Of a stretch of 64,000 nucleotides of DNA, positions 16,186 through 24,637 are shown in pieces. Under the pieces are notes generated by a model. The model ran no database searches. It was not told the origin of the DNA and saw only the letters and a list, made by a program, of their open reading frames with translations. Origin of the DNA: Paeniglutamicibacter terrestris. GTDB lineage: Bacteria > Actinomycetota > Actinomycetes > Actinomycetales > Micrococcaceae. The position numbers and the translations under genes are program-made. The stretch's first letter is position 1, and each line of letters starts with the position of its first letter. The stretch is taken from assembly GCF_012271785.1 (NCBI RefSeq), contig NZ_JAAWVT010000006.1, forward strand, positions 186,001-250,000. The letters are read 5' to 3'.

Positions 16186-17397
16186 ATGAGTGTCGAAACC
16201 GCCCCGAATCAACTCAATGTCCCCTATCTCGACATTTCGGATCCGAGCTTCGCGATGCAGTCCGAAGAGCTCCGGAACGCTCGCGAGACCAACTGGTATG
16301 CGAAAACCAACTACGGCATCGCCGTGTTGCGCTATGAGGAAGTCAGCAAGCTGCTCAAGAGCCCCAAACTCATCCAGGGCAGTGCCAAGTGGCCCGCGCA
16401 CAACGGCGTGCACGGCGGCTTGTTCTTTGAATGGTGGACCAAGAATCTGCTCGTCTTGGAGGGAGAGGATCACCACCGGATCCGGCGTCTGCTCAACCCG
16501 GCATTTTCCCCGCGGCTGATCAAAGACCTGGTTCCTCGCTTCCAGGCGCTCGCCAACGAACTCATCGACGATTTCATCGATGGTGGTTCGTGCGAGTTCA
16601 TCGGAGATTTCGCCGAACCGTACGCAACCCGAGTGCTAACAATCTTGTTGGGCATCCCGGAAAGCCAATGGCCAACCATTGCCCGCCTCGCCTCAACCAT
16701 CGGTCTGGCACTGGGCGTCACCTTCAAACAGGATCTGGATAAGGTTGACGCGGCAGTGGCCGAGCTCTACGCCTACGCCGAGGACCTCATCAAGGACCGC
16801 CAAGCGAACCCAGGCGAGGACTTTGTCTCCCGGCTGGTCCTGGCCAGCCGAGATGGCGACACGCTCAACGACGAAGAACTCCGCAACGCACTCGTGCTGC
16901 TGATCTTCGGGGGCATGGACACCACTCGGAACCAGCTGGGCCTGGCCATGCAATCGTTCATGCGAAACCCGAAGCAGTGGGAACTGCTGGCCCAACGGCC
17001 AGAACTCGGGGGTAAGGCCGTCGAGGAGGTCATGCGCATCAACCCGACCGTCACGTGGGTGACCCGCGAGGCCGTCGAGGACTTCACCTACCAAGGACTT
17101 GAGATTGCCGAGGGCACCACCGTGCACCTGTTCACGCAGGCCTCCGGCACCGACCCTCTCGCGTTCCCCAACCCAGAACTGGACTTACTTGGTGAGCACC
17201 CCGCCCACTATGGATTCGGCGGGGGAGTGCACCACTGCCTCGGACACTTTGTGGCACGCGCCGATATGAGTGAAGCACTGCCGCTGCTGGCCAGTCGGCT
17301 CGCCAACCCACACCTGACCGGCGGGGATGAATGGCTGCCCGACTCGGGCAACACCGGTCCCATCCGGCTGCCCATCGGATTCACCAAGCGTCGCTAA
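16186..17397 (+). CDS. Cytochrome P450, possibly CYP151-like amine hydroxylase
   Basis: 403 residues, a soluble bacterial class I P450. Motifs: I-helix GGMDTTRNQ (~241) with the Asp-Thr proton-relay pair, K-helix EEVMR (ExxR, ~280), and heme loop FGGGVHHCLGHFVAR with the thiolate Cys near 350. It is followed by its own ferredoxin and reductase, so the electron chain is complete. The neighbourhood (glutamine-synthetase-like gene, amine permease) recalls the mycobacterial pip/mor P450 loci for piperidine, pyrrolidine and morpholine use. A cyclic or secondary amine is therefore the likely substrate; this is inference from context. Confidence 0.93.
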   Translation: MSVETAPNQLNVPYLDISDPSFAMQSEELRNARETNWYAKTNYGIAVLRYEEVSKLLKSPKLIQGSAKWPAHNGVHGGLFFEWWTKNLLVLEGEDHHRIRRLLNPAFSPRLIKDLVPRFQALANELIDDFIDGGSCEFIGDFAEPYATRVLTILLGIPESQWPTIARLASTIGLALGVTFKQDLDKVDAAVAELYAYAEDLIKDRQANPGEDFVSRLVLASRDGDTLNDEELRNALVLLIFGGMDTTRNQLGLAMQSFMRNPKQWELLAQRPELGGKAVEEVMRINPTVTWVTREAVEDFTYQGLEIAEGTTVHLFTQASGTDPLAFPNPELDLLGEHPAHYGFGGGVHHCLGHFVARADMSEALPLLASRLANPHLTGGDEWLPDSGNTGPIRLPIGFTKRR

Positions 17398-17448
17398 GCC
17401 TACCCACCGCTCCACATCATCATCAGCACCAAGGAAACGAGCTTCACC

Positions 17449-17640
17449 ATGGCACAGATCACCGTCGACCGTAAACTATGCGACAACCATGGCCAGTGCG
17501 CCATCGCCGCCCCGAAAGTCTTCTCGATGAACGACGAAGGAATCCTTGAATTCGAGGAAACCTTTGACGACGCATTGCTGGACGAAGTCGAGGAAGCCAT
17601 CGATGTGTGTCCGGTTCAAGCCATCTTCGTGAAGGACTAG
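17449..17640 (+). CDS. [3Fe-4S]-type ferredoxin, electron donor to the P450
   Basis: 63 residues. Cysteines are spaced as in P450-linked three-iron ferredoxins: CDNHGQC (two Cys with five residues between) and a C-terminal CPVQAIF. The second position of the usual CxxC(x)C cluster motif is His/Gly, so only three Cys ligands exist, as expected for a 3Fe-4S cluster. It sits 51 bp after the P450 and 2 bp before the reductase. Confidence 0.92.
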   Translation: MAQITVDRKLCDNHGQCAIAAPKVFSMNDEGILEFEETFDDALLDEVEEAIDVCPVQAIFVKD

Positions 17641-17642
17641 GC

Positions 17643-18872
17643 ATGGACCAGCGGATCATCGTCGCCGGCGCTTCGCTCGGGGGACTACGCGCCGCCGAAC
17701 AGCTGCGGGCAGCCGGCTGGGTGGGAGAAATTATAGTCATCGGGGAGGAAAACCATCCTCCCTACAACAGGCCACCGCTCTCCAAGGAAGTCCTAGCCGC
17801 CCCCGGAACTCCCCAAGAAGTACTTGCCAAGCTGGCTTTCAGGGCACGGCGCAGCGCCACCGGAATCCAATGGCGTTTGGGAACCCGCATCACGGCATCC
17901 AACCTGGCCGACCGAACCATCACCCTCGAAGACGGAGAAGAAATCGGTTTCGATGGACTGGTGATAGCCACTGGGCTGCGTCCGGCCCAAGTTGTGGTTC
18001 CCGGACCCGTGGACGGGCGTCACGTCTTGCGCACCATTGACGATGCCATGGCCCTGCACGCGGTTCTAGTGCCAGGGGCCCAGGTCGGGGTCATCGGCTC
18101 GGGGTTCATCGGATGCGAAAGCGCGGCCACTGCGGCCTCGTTGGGCTGCACGGTGACCCTGGTGGAGGGACGGACCGGCCCCATGGAACGACCTTTGGGG
18201 TCGGCACTCTCCTCAGGGGTGCGGGAGATGTTCTCGCGCCGTGGTGTGGACTGTCGGACGGCAGTCTCCGTGGTCGCATACCGGGGAGATGGATCCTGCA
18301 CCGGCATCGAACTTTCCGACGGCAGTCTGGTGGCCGCGGAGGTAATCATCGAGGCCGTGGGATCCCATGCCAATGTCGAATGGCTACAGGGAAACGGACT
18401 GGACCTCAGCGACGGCGTGGAATGCGACAGGAACCTGCGGGTCCTGGCCGCGGACGGGCAGCCGATGTCACGCGTCGTCGCCGTCGGTGACATTGCGCGT
18501 TATCCCGATGTCCGTAACGGGCTTCCCGCCCGGCGCGTGGAGCACTGGGCGACACCCACCGACACCGCCAAGATCGCGGCCCCCGCTTTGGTCGCCGGGA
18601 TCGCTGGCCGCCAGCCGGCCGAGGCCCCTGCCCCTCTTCCGTCCTTCTGGACCGACATCTTCGGAACCCGGATCAACGGCGTAGGTTCCCCTGCCCACGC
18701 CGAAGAAACCCGAATCCTTGAGGGCGACCCCGGCCAGCCCCAGGAGGGAGTCGCGGTGGGCTACTACCGCGGGAACACACTCATAGGAGTCGTCAACGCC
18801 GGTCTGCCGGCATCGCGGCACTTGCATTACCGCCAGCTGGTGCTCGATGCCGGCGCACTTGTCACCAACTAA
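17643..18872 (+). CDS. Ferredoxin reductase (FAD/NAD(P)H dependent)
   Basis: 409 residues from ATG 17643, two bases after the ferredoxin stop. It has the FAD-binding start IIVAGASLGGLRAAEQLR, PYNRPPLSKEVL, the NAD(P)H fold VGVIGSGFIGCESAATAASLG (~155), and the second FAD motif VVAVGDIARYPD (~280). A C-terminal reductase domain (HWATPTDTAKIAAPALVAG, PSFWTDIFGTRINGVG) completes the putidaredoxin-reductase-like architecture. It passes electrons from NAD(P)H to the adjacent ferredoxin for the P450. Confidence 0.93.
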   Translation: MDQRIIVAGASLGGLRAAEQLRAAGWVGEIIVIGEENHPPYNRPPLSKEVLAAPGTPQEVLAKLAFRARRSATGIQWRLGTRITASNLADRTITLEDGEEIGFDGLVIATGLRPAQVVVPGPVDGRHVLRTIDDAMALHAVLVPGAQVGVIGSGFIGCESAATAASLGCTVTLVEGRTGPMERPLGSALSSGVREMFSRRGVDCRTAVSVVAYRGDGSCTGIELSDGSLVAAEVIIEAVGSHANVEWLQGNGLDLSDGVECDRNLRVLAADGQPMSRVVAVGDIARYPDVRNGLPARRVEHWATPTDTAKIAAPALVAGIAGRQPAEAPAPLPSFWTDIFGTRINGVGSPAHAEETRILEGDPGQPQEGVAVGYYRGNTLIGVVNAGLPASRHLHYRQLVLDAGALVTN

Positions 18873-18900
18873 GACTTCCAGAAGAAACGAGTTGAGTCCC

Positions 18901-20316
18901 ATGACCTTGCAAGCACTGAGAAACGAATCCGACACCATGCTGGACCGTGAAGCCTTTTCCCGGCACCAGGCACGCAACCTCGAACCCCAGATCGTCAAGG
19001 ACCTCGCGGCGAAGATCGAGGCCGCCGGTGTCGAGTACATCTACTACGCGCTACCCACCATTGGCTCGCGCGTGGTCGCCAAGATGGTCCCGGCAAACCA
19101 CTTCCGCCGTAACCTGGAAAAGGGCATCGCCTTCCACCGCACGGCGCTCTCCGACCTGCAAAACGACCGCCACGGCAACCTGATTGGCGGAGGCATCGAG
19201 GCCCGCGAATTCTGGGCGCTGCCGGAGCCCGAGTCCTTTGTGGTGCTGCCCTGGGACACCTCGGTCGCCCGCATCTTCTGTACCGCCTACGAACCACCGC
19301 ACCTGCCGGAGGTCGGCGGTCGCCCGCTAGCCATCGACACGCGTTCACTGCTGGCCCGCACTCATGCCGCGTTTACCGAACGCACCGGATTCGAGGTGCG
19401 CTCGGGCACCGAACCTGAAATGACTTGGGAAGGACCAGGCATGGAGGTCGTCAAACGGCCCGGCTCCAGCCCCGCCTACCAGATCGAGAACCTCGAGCGC
19501 ATGCGCCCGATCTACAAGAAGCTTGTCACCTATTCCAAGGCCATGGGCCTGGACATGATCGAGGGCGACTACGAGGACGACGGACAGCTCGAACTGAACT
19601 GGATGTATGACCGCGTGGAGAACACCGCCGACAGACTGGTGACATACCGGCAGATCTGCAAGCAGGTCGCCCGCGAATTCGGGGTCACTGCCTCGTTTAT
19701 GCCTAAGCCCTACAACGGCCAGATGGGCAACGGCTGCCACCACAACCTCAGCCTCTGGGACGGGGATACCAACGTCATCGAAGATGCCGGACGCGTGGAA
19801 CTGCATGTCTCGGAAACCGCCCGGCACGCCATTGGCGGCATGCTGGCCCACGCCCAGGGATCCATGGCCGTGATGGCCTCCACCGTGAACTCCTACAAGC
19901 GATTCTGGGATGCAGGGCAGTTCGCTCCCTCCACCGCTAACTGGGGCCTTGACTCGCGCGGCTGCCTGATCCGCATCTCCGCCAACGGACGGATGGAGTA
20001 TCGGGTGCCGGACTCCGCGGTGAACCCCTACCTGTCCCACACGTTGCTGATCGCTTCGATGGAGGACGGGATCAACCGCAAGCTTGAACCTGGCGCTCCC
20101 GACGAGGCCTGTGACAGCGCCCCAGCGCTCGGAGCGCAGTTGCCACTGACTCTTGGCGACGCCATCGGGGCATTCGTCTCGGACACCTACCTCACCTCGG
20201 CACTGCCAGCGGATCTGGTGTCCATCTACACCAAGCTCAAGGAAGAGGAATGGGCTCGCTACTGTGGCTCGATCACCGAGTGGGACCGCGAAATGTACTG
20301 GGAGACGATGCCGTAA
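18901..20316 (+). CDS. Glutamine-synthetase-like gamma-glutamyl-amine ligase
   Basis: 471 residues from ATG 18901. Type I glutamine synthetase fold: SGTEPEMTWEG (metal-binding Glu region), EGDYEDDGQLELNW, FMPKPYNGQMGNGCHHNLSLW, NSYKRFWDAGQFAPSTANWG and MEYRVPDSAVNPYLS. Several blocks deviate from housekeeping GlnA: the GSGMHVHQS loop is NGCHHNLS, and the arginine-rich stretch after AWG is changed. This fits the PuuA/GlnA3/GlnA4-like group that adds glutamate to amines rather than ammonia. Two gamma-glutamyl hydrolases in the same operon support it. The start has no strong ribosome binding site, and its stop overlaps the next ATG (TAATG). Confidence 0.85.
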   Translation: MTLQALRNESDTMLDREAFSRHQARNLEPQIVKDLAAKIEAAGVEYIYYALPTIGSRVVAKMVPANHFRRNLEKGIAFHRTALSDLQNDRHGNLIGGGIEAREFWALPEPESFVVLPWDTSVARIFCTAYEPPHLPEVGGRPLAIDTRSLLARTHAAFTERTGFEVRSGTEPEMTWEGPGMEVVKRPGSSPAYQIENLERMRPIYKKLVTYSKAMGLDMIEGDYEDDGQLELNWMYDRVENTADRLVTYRQICKQVAREFGVTASFMPKPYNGQMGNGCHHNLSLWDGDTNVIEDAGRVELHVSETARHAIGGMLAHAQGSMAVMASTVNSYKRFWDAGQFAPSTANWGLDSRGCLIRISANGRMEYRVPDSAVNPYLSHTLLIASMEDGINRKLEPGAPDEACDSAPALGAQLPLTLGDAIGAFVSDTYLTSALPADLVSIYTKLKEEEWARYCGSITEWDREMYWETMP

Positions 20317-21038
20317 TGACAACGCTCAAACTGGCCTGCATCGACGCGGTTGCACCACCGCTCTTCTCGCTCATGGATCCCAACGGCCAACGCACCGGCT
20401 ACGAGCCGGCCGCCGCCGAACTAGTTGCCTCACGTATGGGGAGAAAAATCGACTGGGTCACCATGGGATGGGACGAGATGCTGCCAGCGGTCCGCGACCA
20501 CCAGGTGGACGCGGTGTGGTGCGGACAAGGCATCATTCCCGAGCGTCAGGCCGTGGTAGATTTCACCCGCCCGTACGCAGTGTTCGACGAAACGGTGCTA
20601 GTACGTAAGGGTGACCCCGCGCGCAGCCCGGCCGATCTGGTCGGCTACCGAGTAGCAGCCATTGATGGCAGCGCCAACATGGCCTTGGCACGAACCTTCG
20701 AGGGAGCGATCATCGTTCCCTTTAGCGGAGACACCGTCTACGAAGACATGCTGGCTGCTCTCGCCGACGCGACCGTCGATGCCATGGTCGATGACGATGT
20801 GGTGCTGGTGCCCCTGGGCGATGACCCGCGCTACGACGTGGCCTTTACCGTGGCAACTCGCAACCCGTGGGGGATAGGGGTCGCTAAGGACGCCCCCTTC
20901 TTGCGCGAGGAACTCAACGTGGCACTGGCTGCCGTGATTGCCGATGGCAGCCTAGAAGAGGTATGGGATATCTGGATGCCAACGCTCGATTTTCCGTTGC
21001 AGCGCAGCCTCGAAGCAATCGCGGGCAGTCGGACATGA
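20316..21038 (+). CDS. Solute-binding-protein family 3-like protein without signal peptide
   Basis: 240 residues with the type II periplasmic binding fold of amino-acid SBPs: PPLFSLMDPNGQRTGYEPAAAELVASRMGR, VDFTRPYAVFDETVLVRKGD, GYRVAAIDGSANMALARTF, WGIGVAKD. It begins MTTLKLACIDAV, the first strand of the fold, so no signal peptide or lipobox exists; the ATG overlaps the upstream stop and no earlier start would add one. No ABC permease or ATPase lies in the operon. It is therefore expected in the cytosol, perhaps as a ligand carrier, sensor or enzyme subunit; the function is unknown. Confidence 0.8.
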   Translation: MTTLKLACIDAVAPPLFSLMDPNGQRTGYEPAAAELVASRMGRKIDWVTMGWDEMLPAVRDHQVDAVWCGQGIIPERQAVVDFTRPYAVFDETVLVRKGDPARSPADLVGYRVAAIDGSANMALARTFEGAIIVPFSGDTVYEDMLAALADATVDAMVDDDVVLVPLGDDPRYDVAFTVATRNPWGIGVAKDAPFLREELNVALAAVIADGSLEEVWDIWMPTLDFPLQRSLEAIAGSRT

Positions 21039-21805
21039 CGGGCGCTCCAGGGTCCGCCCGTCGCCCGTTGATAGGCGTCCCGGGCATGTGGTCGGCCAAG
21101 GTGCAGGGCATGCGCTTCGCTGGGGCGGCAGTGGCCGTCGGGGTGCTGGCCGGCATCGATCGGGCCGGCGGGGAACCCGTGGTCCTGTTTCCGGGAAGCA
21201 GTGAGTCGGCGGCCGACCAGCTCGCCCGACTGGACGGGGTGGTCATTCCTGGCGGCGCCGATATTGACCCTAGCCGCTACGGACGCGAGCCGGACGAACA
21301 TTATTGGCCAGCCGATTACCCGGGACAAGACGACTACGAGGCAGGACTCCTGCAGGCCTGCCTCGATTCAGGGATCCCGACTCTGGCCATCTGCCGGGGC
21401 ATGCAACTGCTCAACGTCGTCCACGGCGGAACACTGGTGGGCCATTTGGTACCCGGCGAGATCCAGCACCGCGGCGCCGAACATCCGGTGACCTGCGAGC
21501 CCGGCACACTCCTCGCTTCGGTCTTGGGGCATGCCCCAGTGCGGACCTCCTCGTACCATCATCAGGCGGTCGACCGCGTCGGCGCGGGGTTGCGGGTTGC
21601 CGCTAGGTCGCAGGACGGAGTCGTTGAGGCTTTGGAGGGTCCCAACGCTTCACTGCTGGCAGTCCAATGGCATCCCGAGGATTTGGCCGAGGCATCGGCC
21701 ACCGATCATGCGCTATTCAGTTGGGTGGTCGAGGCAGCTCTGGCCCGCCGGGCCAGGGTGTCCTCCCGCGAAGGCACGAATACCTTGGAGGAATTGAGTT
21801 TATGA
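21035..21805 (+). CDS. PuuD-like gamma-glutamyl hydrolase (class I glutamine amidotransferase fold), copy 1
   Basis: 256 residues from ATG 21035 (ATGA overlap). Peptidase C26/PuuD features: GVVIPGGADIDPSRYG, nucleophile in AICRGMQLLNVVHGGTLVGHL (Cys about residue 120), and VQWHPEDL with catalytic His/Glu (~212/214). PuuD removes glutamate from gamma-glutamyl-GABA; here it would release the oxidised amine product from its glutamyl conjugate. It is coupled to a second family member by another ATGA overlap. Confidence 0.87.
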   Translation: MTGAPGSARRPLIGVPGMWSAKVQGMRFAGAAVAVGVLAGIDRAGGEPVVLFPGSSESAADQLARLDGVVIPGGADIDPSRYGREPDEHYWPADYPGQDDYEAGLLQACLDSGIPTLAICRGMQLLNVVHGGTLVGHLVPGEIQHRGAEHPVTCEPGTLLASVLGHAPVRTSSYHHQAVDRVGAGLRVAARSQDGVVEALEGPNASLLAVQWHPEDLAEASATDHALFSWVVEAALARRARVSSREGTNTLEELSL

Positions 21806-22635
21806 GCACCGATCCACGCGAAGACCGGGTATTGACCTTGGAAGAAGTCATCCCGGAAGGGTTCGACTTACTTCCGCAGGATGCTCCGCTGGTGGCAGTG
21901 GTGGTCTCACTGACTTTCCCCGGCATGGCCGGTGAAAGCTACAGGATCATGCGTGATTTCACTCGCAGCGCCTTCGACCAATTGCTGGAAAGCGGGGCCC
22001 GAGCTGTCCTGATCGACAGCTCCGCGGCTGACCCACAGGCAGCCCTGGCCGCGGAAGACGCCGACGCGGTGCTGTTTCTCGGCGGGGGCGACGTGGACGG
22101 CTCGCTGTACAAACTTCAAGGGCCGATTCCCAAGGCCTACGGGGTGGACCTAGCTGCCGATGAATTCTGCATCGCCATGATCCATCGGACCCTCGAAAAG
22201 GACCAACCGCTGCTCGCCATCTGCCGGGGATCCCAGCTACTAAATGTGGCTCTCGGCGGGACATTGGTACCGGATATCGTTCCCTCGACTCTGCACCAGG
22301 GACAACTCGGCCAGCCGATGTTCCTCGACGAAGGGGTGACTTTGACAGAAGGCAGCAAAATCCACGGGATCCTTGGCCGTGAGCGAGTCACTGTGCGTTC
22401 CGGTCATCACCAAGCCGTGGATCGCGTGGCCCCTGACTTGATCGTCAGCGCGGTGGCCGACGACGGGATCGTGGAGGGAACCGAGCACCCTGGGAAAACC
22501 TGGGCCGTGGCCGTGCAATGGCATCCGGAAGACCGGGACGGATCCGTTGAAGACCGCAGCGCGATCTTCGGAGCACTAGTTGAACAGGGCCTTCTACGGC
22601 GCCGACAACTGGCTCAACACGTGCAGACCGCCTGA
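21802..22635 (+). CDS. PuuD-like gamma-glutamyl hydrolase, copy 2
   Basis: 277 residues from ATG 21802. It has the same fold as copy 1: AVLFLGGGDVDGSLY, AICRGSQLLNVALGGTLVPDI (Cys ~141), GHHQAVDRV and VQWHPED (His/Glu ~241/243). The N-terminus is ~20 residues longer and the sequences differ substantially, so this is an old duplication or a separate recruitment. The two may act on different gamma-glutamyl intermediates or form a heteromer. Last gene of the operon. Confidence 0.86.
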   Translation: MSTDPREDRVLTLEEVIPEGFDLLPQDAPLVAVVVSLTFPGMAGESYRIMRDFTRSAFDQLLESGARAVLIDSSAADPQAALAAEDADAVLFLGGGDVDGSLYKLQGPIPKAYGVDLAADEFCIAMIHRTLEKDQPLLAICRGSQLLNVALGGTLVPDIVPSTLHQGQLGQPMFLDEGVTLTEGSKIHGILGRERVTVRSGHHQAVDRVAPDLIVSAVADDGIVEGTEHPGKTWAVAVQWHPEDRDGSVEDRSAIFGALVEQGLLRRRQLAQHVQTA

Positions 22636-22638
22636 TAT

Positions 22639-22672
22639 GCGTGGCGGGTCGAATATATTCGACCCGCCACGC
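22639..22672. terminator. 34-bp perfect palindrome, bidirectional terminator
   Basis: Perfectly symmetrical sequence with 17-bp arms (GCGTGGCGGGTCGAATA and its complement) between the convergent ends of the second PuuD gene and the Cache-like gene. There is no T-tract, but stem length and position support transcription termination in both directions. Confidence 0.65.
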
Positions 22673-22674
22673 GG

Positions 22675-23379
22675 CTAAGCAGGCACTAACATGGACAAGC
22701 CCAGATGCGGGACTTCCAAGGGAATGATCCGACTTTCGCTGGGTGCGGCCTTGATCCTTTCGCCAACGAGGTAAGCACCGGAGTTGCCGATGATGACCCG
22801 ATGGCTGGAATTAAGTAGGGCAGCATGGCCGGGGATCGAACGCAATGCGGGAAGGAAGATTTCCTCCAATGCCCGAACCGTCACGTCATAGCCCGCAACC
22901 CCTGCGAATTCCCCATGAATTTTGAACGGGGCGGTGTGCGTGAGGATATATTCGTCGGATCCCAAATAATCGACATATGGTCCCCAGATGGTTACCTCGC
23001 CAGTTCTCTCAGCGTCGCTGAAATAGGGAAGATGCTCGTAGTCGTAGAACCGCTCGCCCCCCGGGTCTAGGTCAAATGCCAGCTTTTCGGCCCCATTGGG
23101 TCCAGGTGCCCACCACTCAAGGACGCCTTGTCCCTCGCTCATCCGCGCCGAGGAGAATGTTGCGCCAGATCCAACGGCGTATGGATGCCGTCGCAGGGAA
23201 TCAGAGGCGAGAGCCTTGAGCCCGGCGAGGTCGCTCTTCGTGACTAGTGATCCCGGGGCGAGATCGTGAGTGAGCAATTCGGTGACCGCGGCGGCCATTG
23301 CGCAGGTTGCCGCCGATGCCTCGTTAAACCAAGCGGAAATGGATCCCAAAGCTGCGGCTGCTGGTAGGGAGAGACTCAT
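22675..23379 (-). CDS. Cytosolic Cache-domain-like protein
   Basis: 234 residues. The sequence resembles a PDC/Cache sensor domain: a long N-terminal helix, then LEWWAPGPNGAEKLAFDLDPGGERFYDYEHLPYFSDAERTG, ITHTAPFKIHGEFAGVAGYDVTV and a strand-rich end. Cache domains usually sit outside the cell between TM helices of receptors, but this one has no TM helix or signal peptide. It starts inside the end of the FadR-type regulator gene (ATGA overlap), suggesting the two act together. A ligand-binding partner of the regulator is the likely role; family assignment is by eye. Confidence 0.65.
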   Translation of the reverse strand: MSLSLPAAAALGSISAWFNEASAATCAMAAAVTELLTHDLAPGSLVTKSDLAGLKALASDSLRRHPYAVGSGATFSSARMSEGQGVLEWWAPGPNGAEKLAFDLDPGGERFYDYEHLPYFSDAERTGEVTIWGPYVDYLGSDEYILTHTAPFKIHGEFAGVAGYDVTVRALEEIFLPALRSIPGHAALLNSSHRVIIGNSGAYLVGERIKAAPSESRIIPLEVPHLGLSMLVPA

Positions 23380-24125
23380 GGTTTTGCCTTCACGTCGGTT
23401 GAGTAGCTCAGGGCCAGCTTCGTATCAATGAGATGATGCGTGTTGCGCCGGATATGATCAATCACCAATTGTTGCCCTTGCTGACTTCGGTTATCTGATA
23501 CAGCGCGTACCAGCGCCAGATGTTCCGCGGTGGCCCGCTCTGCGTCGAATTCATCGATCAACGGTGACCACAAAACCTCAACCGTTTCGGCTTGCAAACG
23601 GATTTCTGCATTTGCCAATCGGGTGGATTGGGCGGTCACAGCCAATTCAATGTGAAAGCGGCTGTCGGCCCGTGCCCTTGCCGGAGCACCTTCGGCCAAG
23701 ACCAACGAGCGGGCCATGTCCTGCAGTCTCTCCAATTCATGCGGCTCGGCTCGGTCGCACGCCAAGCGCACTGTGGCAGCTGCAATGGCTGACTGTTCGT
23801 CGCCCAGATCCCGGATCTCGGCAATCGACGTGGACATCAGCCACTCACGCATGGCCTCCGGCTGGAATTGCGGTTGTTTCAGGATGAATGTTCCGCCGCT
23901 TCGTCCGCGTCTGGTCTCGACGATTCCCTGGTCGCGCAACACGGCTAGGGCGTCCCGCAGGGTGGCCGCTGCCACGCCGAACATCTCGGACATCTCGATT
24001 TCGTTGGGCAGACGTTCGCCAACGCGCAGCATGCCAAGCGTGATCGCCTTGGAGATGCGGTTGACGATGGCATCAGAACGTTCCAATTCGGGCAAGGCAC
24101 GATAGATCTGCGACTGGAAAGACAT
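23376..24125 (-). CDS. GntR-family (FadR/FCD type) transcriptional regulator
   Basis: 249 residues from ATG 24125; a start at 24188 is also possible and neither has a clear ribosome binding site. The N-terminal winged helix reads RLPNEIEMSEMFGVAAATLRDALAVLRDQGIVETRRGRSGGTFI. The C-terminal all-helical FCD domain shows FHIELAVTAQ and DHIRRNTHHL, with His residues typical of the metal/ligand pocket. It lies downstream of, and faces, the amine operon; the mycobacterial pip locus is also controlled by a GntR regulator. It probably represses the P450 operon until an amine-derived ligand appears (inference). Confidence 0.88.
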   Translation of the reverse strand: MSFQSQIYRALPELERSDAIVNRISKAITLGMLRVGERLPNEIEMSEMFGVAAATLRDALAVLRDQGIVETRRGRSGGTFILKQPQFQPEAMREWLMSTSIAEIRDLGDEQSAIAAATVRLACDRAEPHELERLQDMARSLVLAEGAPARARADSRFHIELAVTAQSTRLANAEIRLQAETVEVLWSPLIDEFDAERATAEHLALVRAVSDNRSQQGQQLVIDHIRRNTHHLIDTKLALSYSTDVKAKP

Positions 24126-24188
24126 ATTCAAAGCCAAATCGGGTTCTCCAAGCCAAACAATCGGAAATTCAGCCCAGTCTATCGGCAT

Positions 24189-24637
24189 TATCAGATGAAC
24201 CGTCGGAACATGCCACTATCGGGGTTGCCGTACGTGTTTTGTGGGCGCTCAAATTGAATTCTGAAGGGACAAGTGGAATCAATGAGGTGTTGCTCTCGGT
24301 TGATGCCGGGACTCCGAAACGAGGCATTGCGCAAGATTCACGAAAAACGCGCCACGCCCATGCCTCCTATGGTGGGCACGGCACGGCAATGGGAACTCGA
24401 CTGGGTACACCGGGGGCGTCATGTGCCTACCGTAGGGCTTCGTGCGAATCGTGCGACGAAGCGGTTGTGCTGCGAGCTAGCAGAGTCAGCTATGGCTTTT
24501 GATGCTTCGGGTAATTCGAACAGGCTGAACCAGTTCGGTGATTGGAGACGGAATCTATTTCAGCAGTTCTTGCAAGTAGATGATGATCACGTCGATGCCT
24601 AACCTCACCCGATTACTTCGACGGAGTTGACGATGAG
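24189..24637. other. 450-bp stretch without a convincing gene
   Basis: Short open frames exist on the plus strand (for example 24273-24602), but they lack ribosome binding sites and any recognisable protein pattern. The region separates the regulator promoter from the end of the VanZ gene. Confidence 0.5.

Noticed and set aside
24273-24602. Plus-strand ORF of 109 residues in the gap before the VanZ gene
   Set aside because: No ribosome binding site, no recognisable fold and odd composition.
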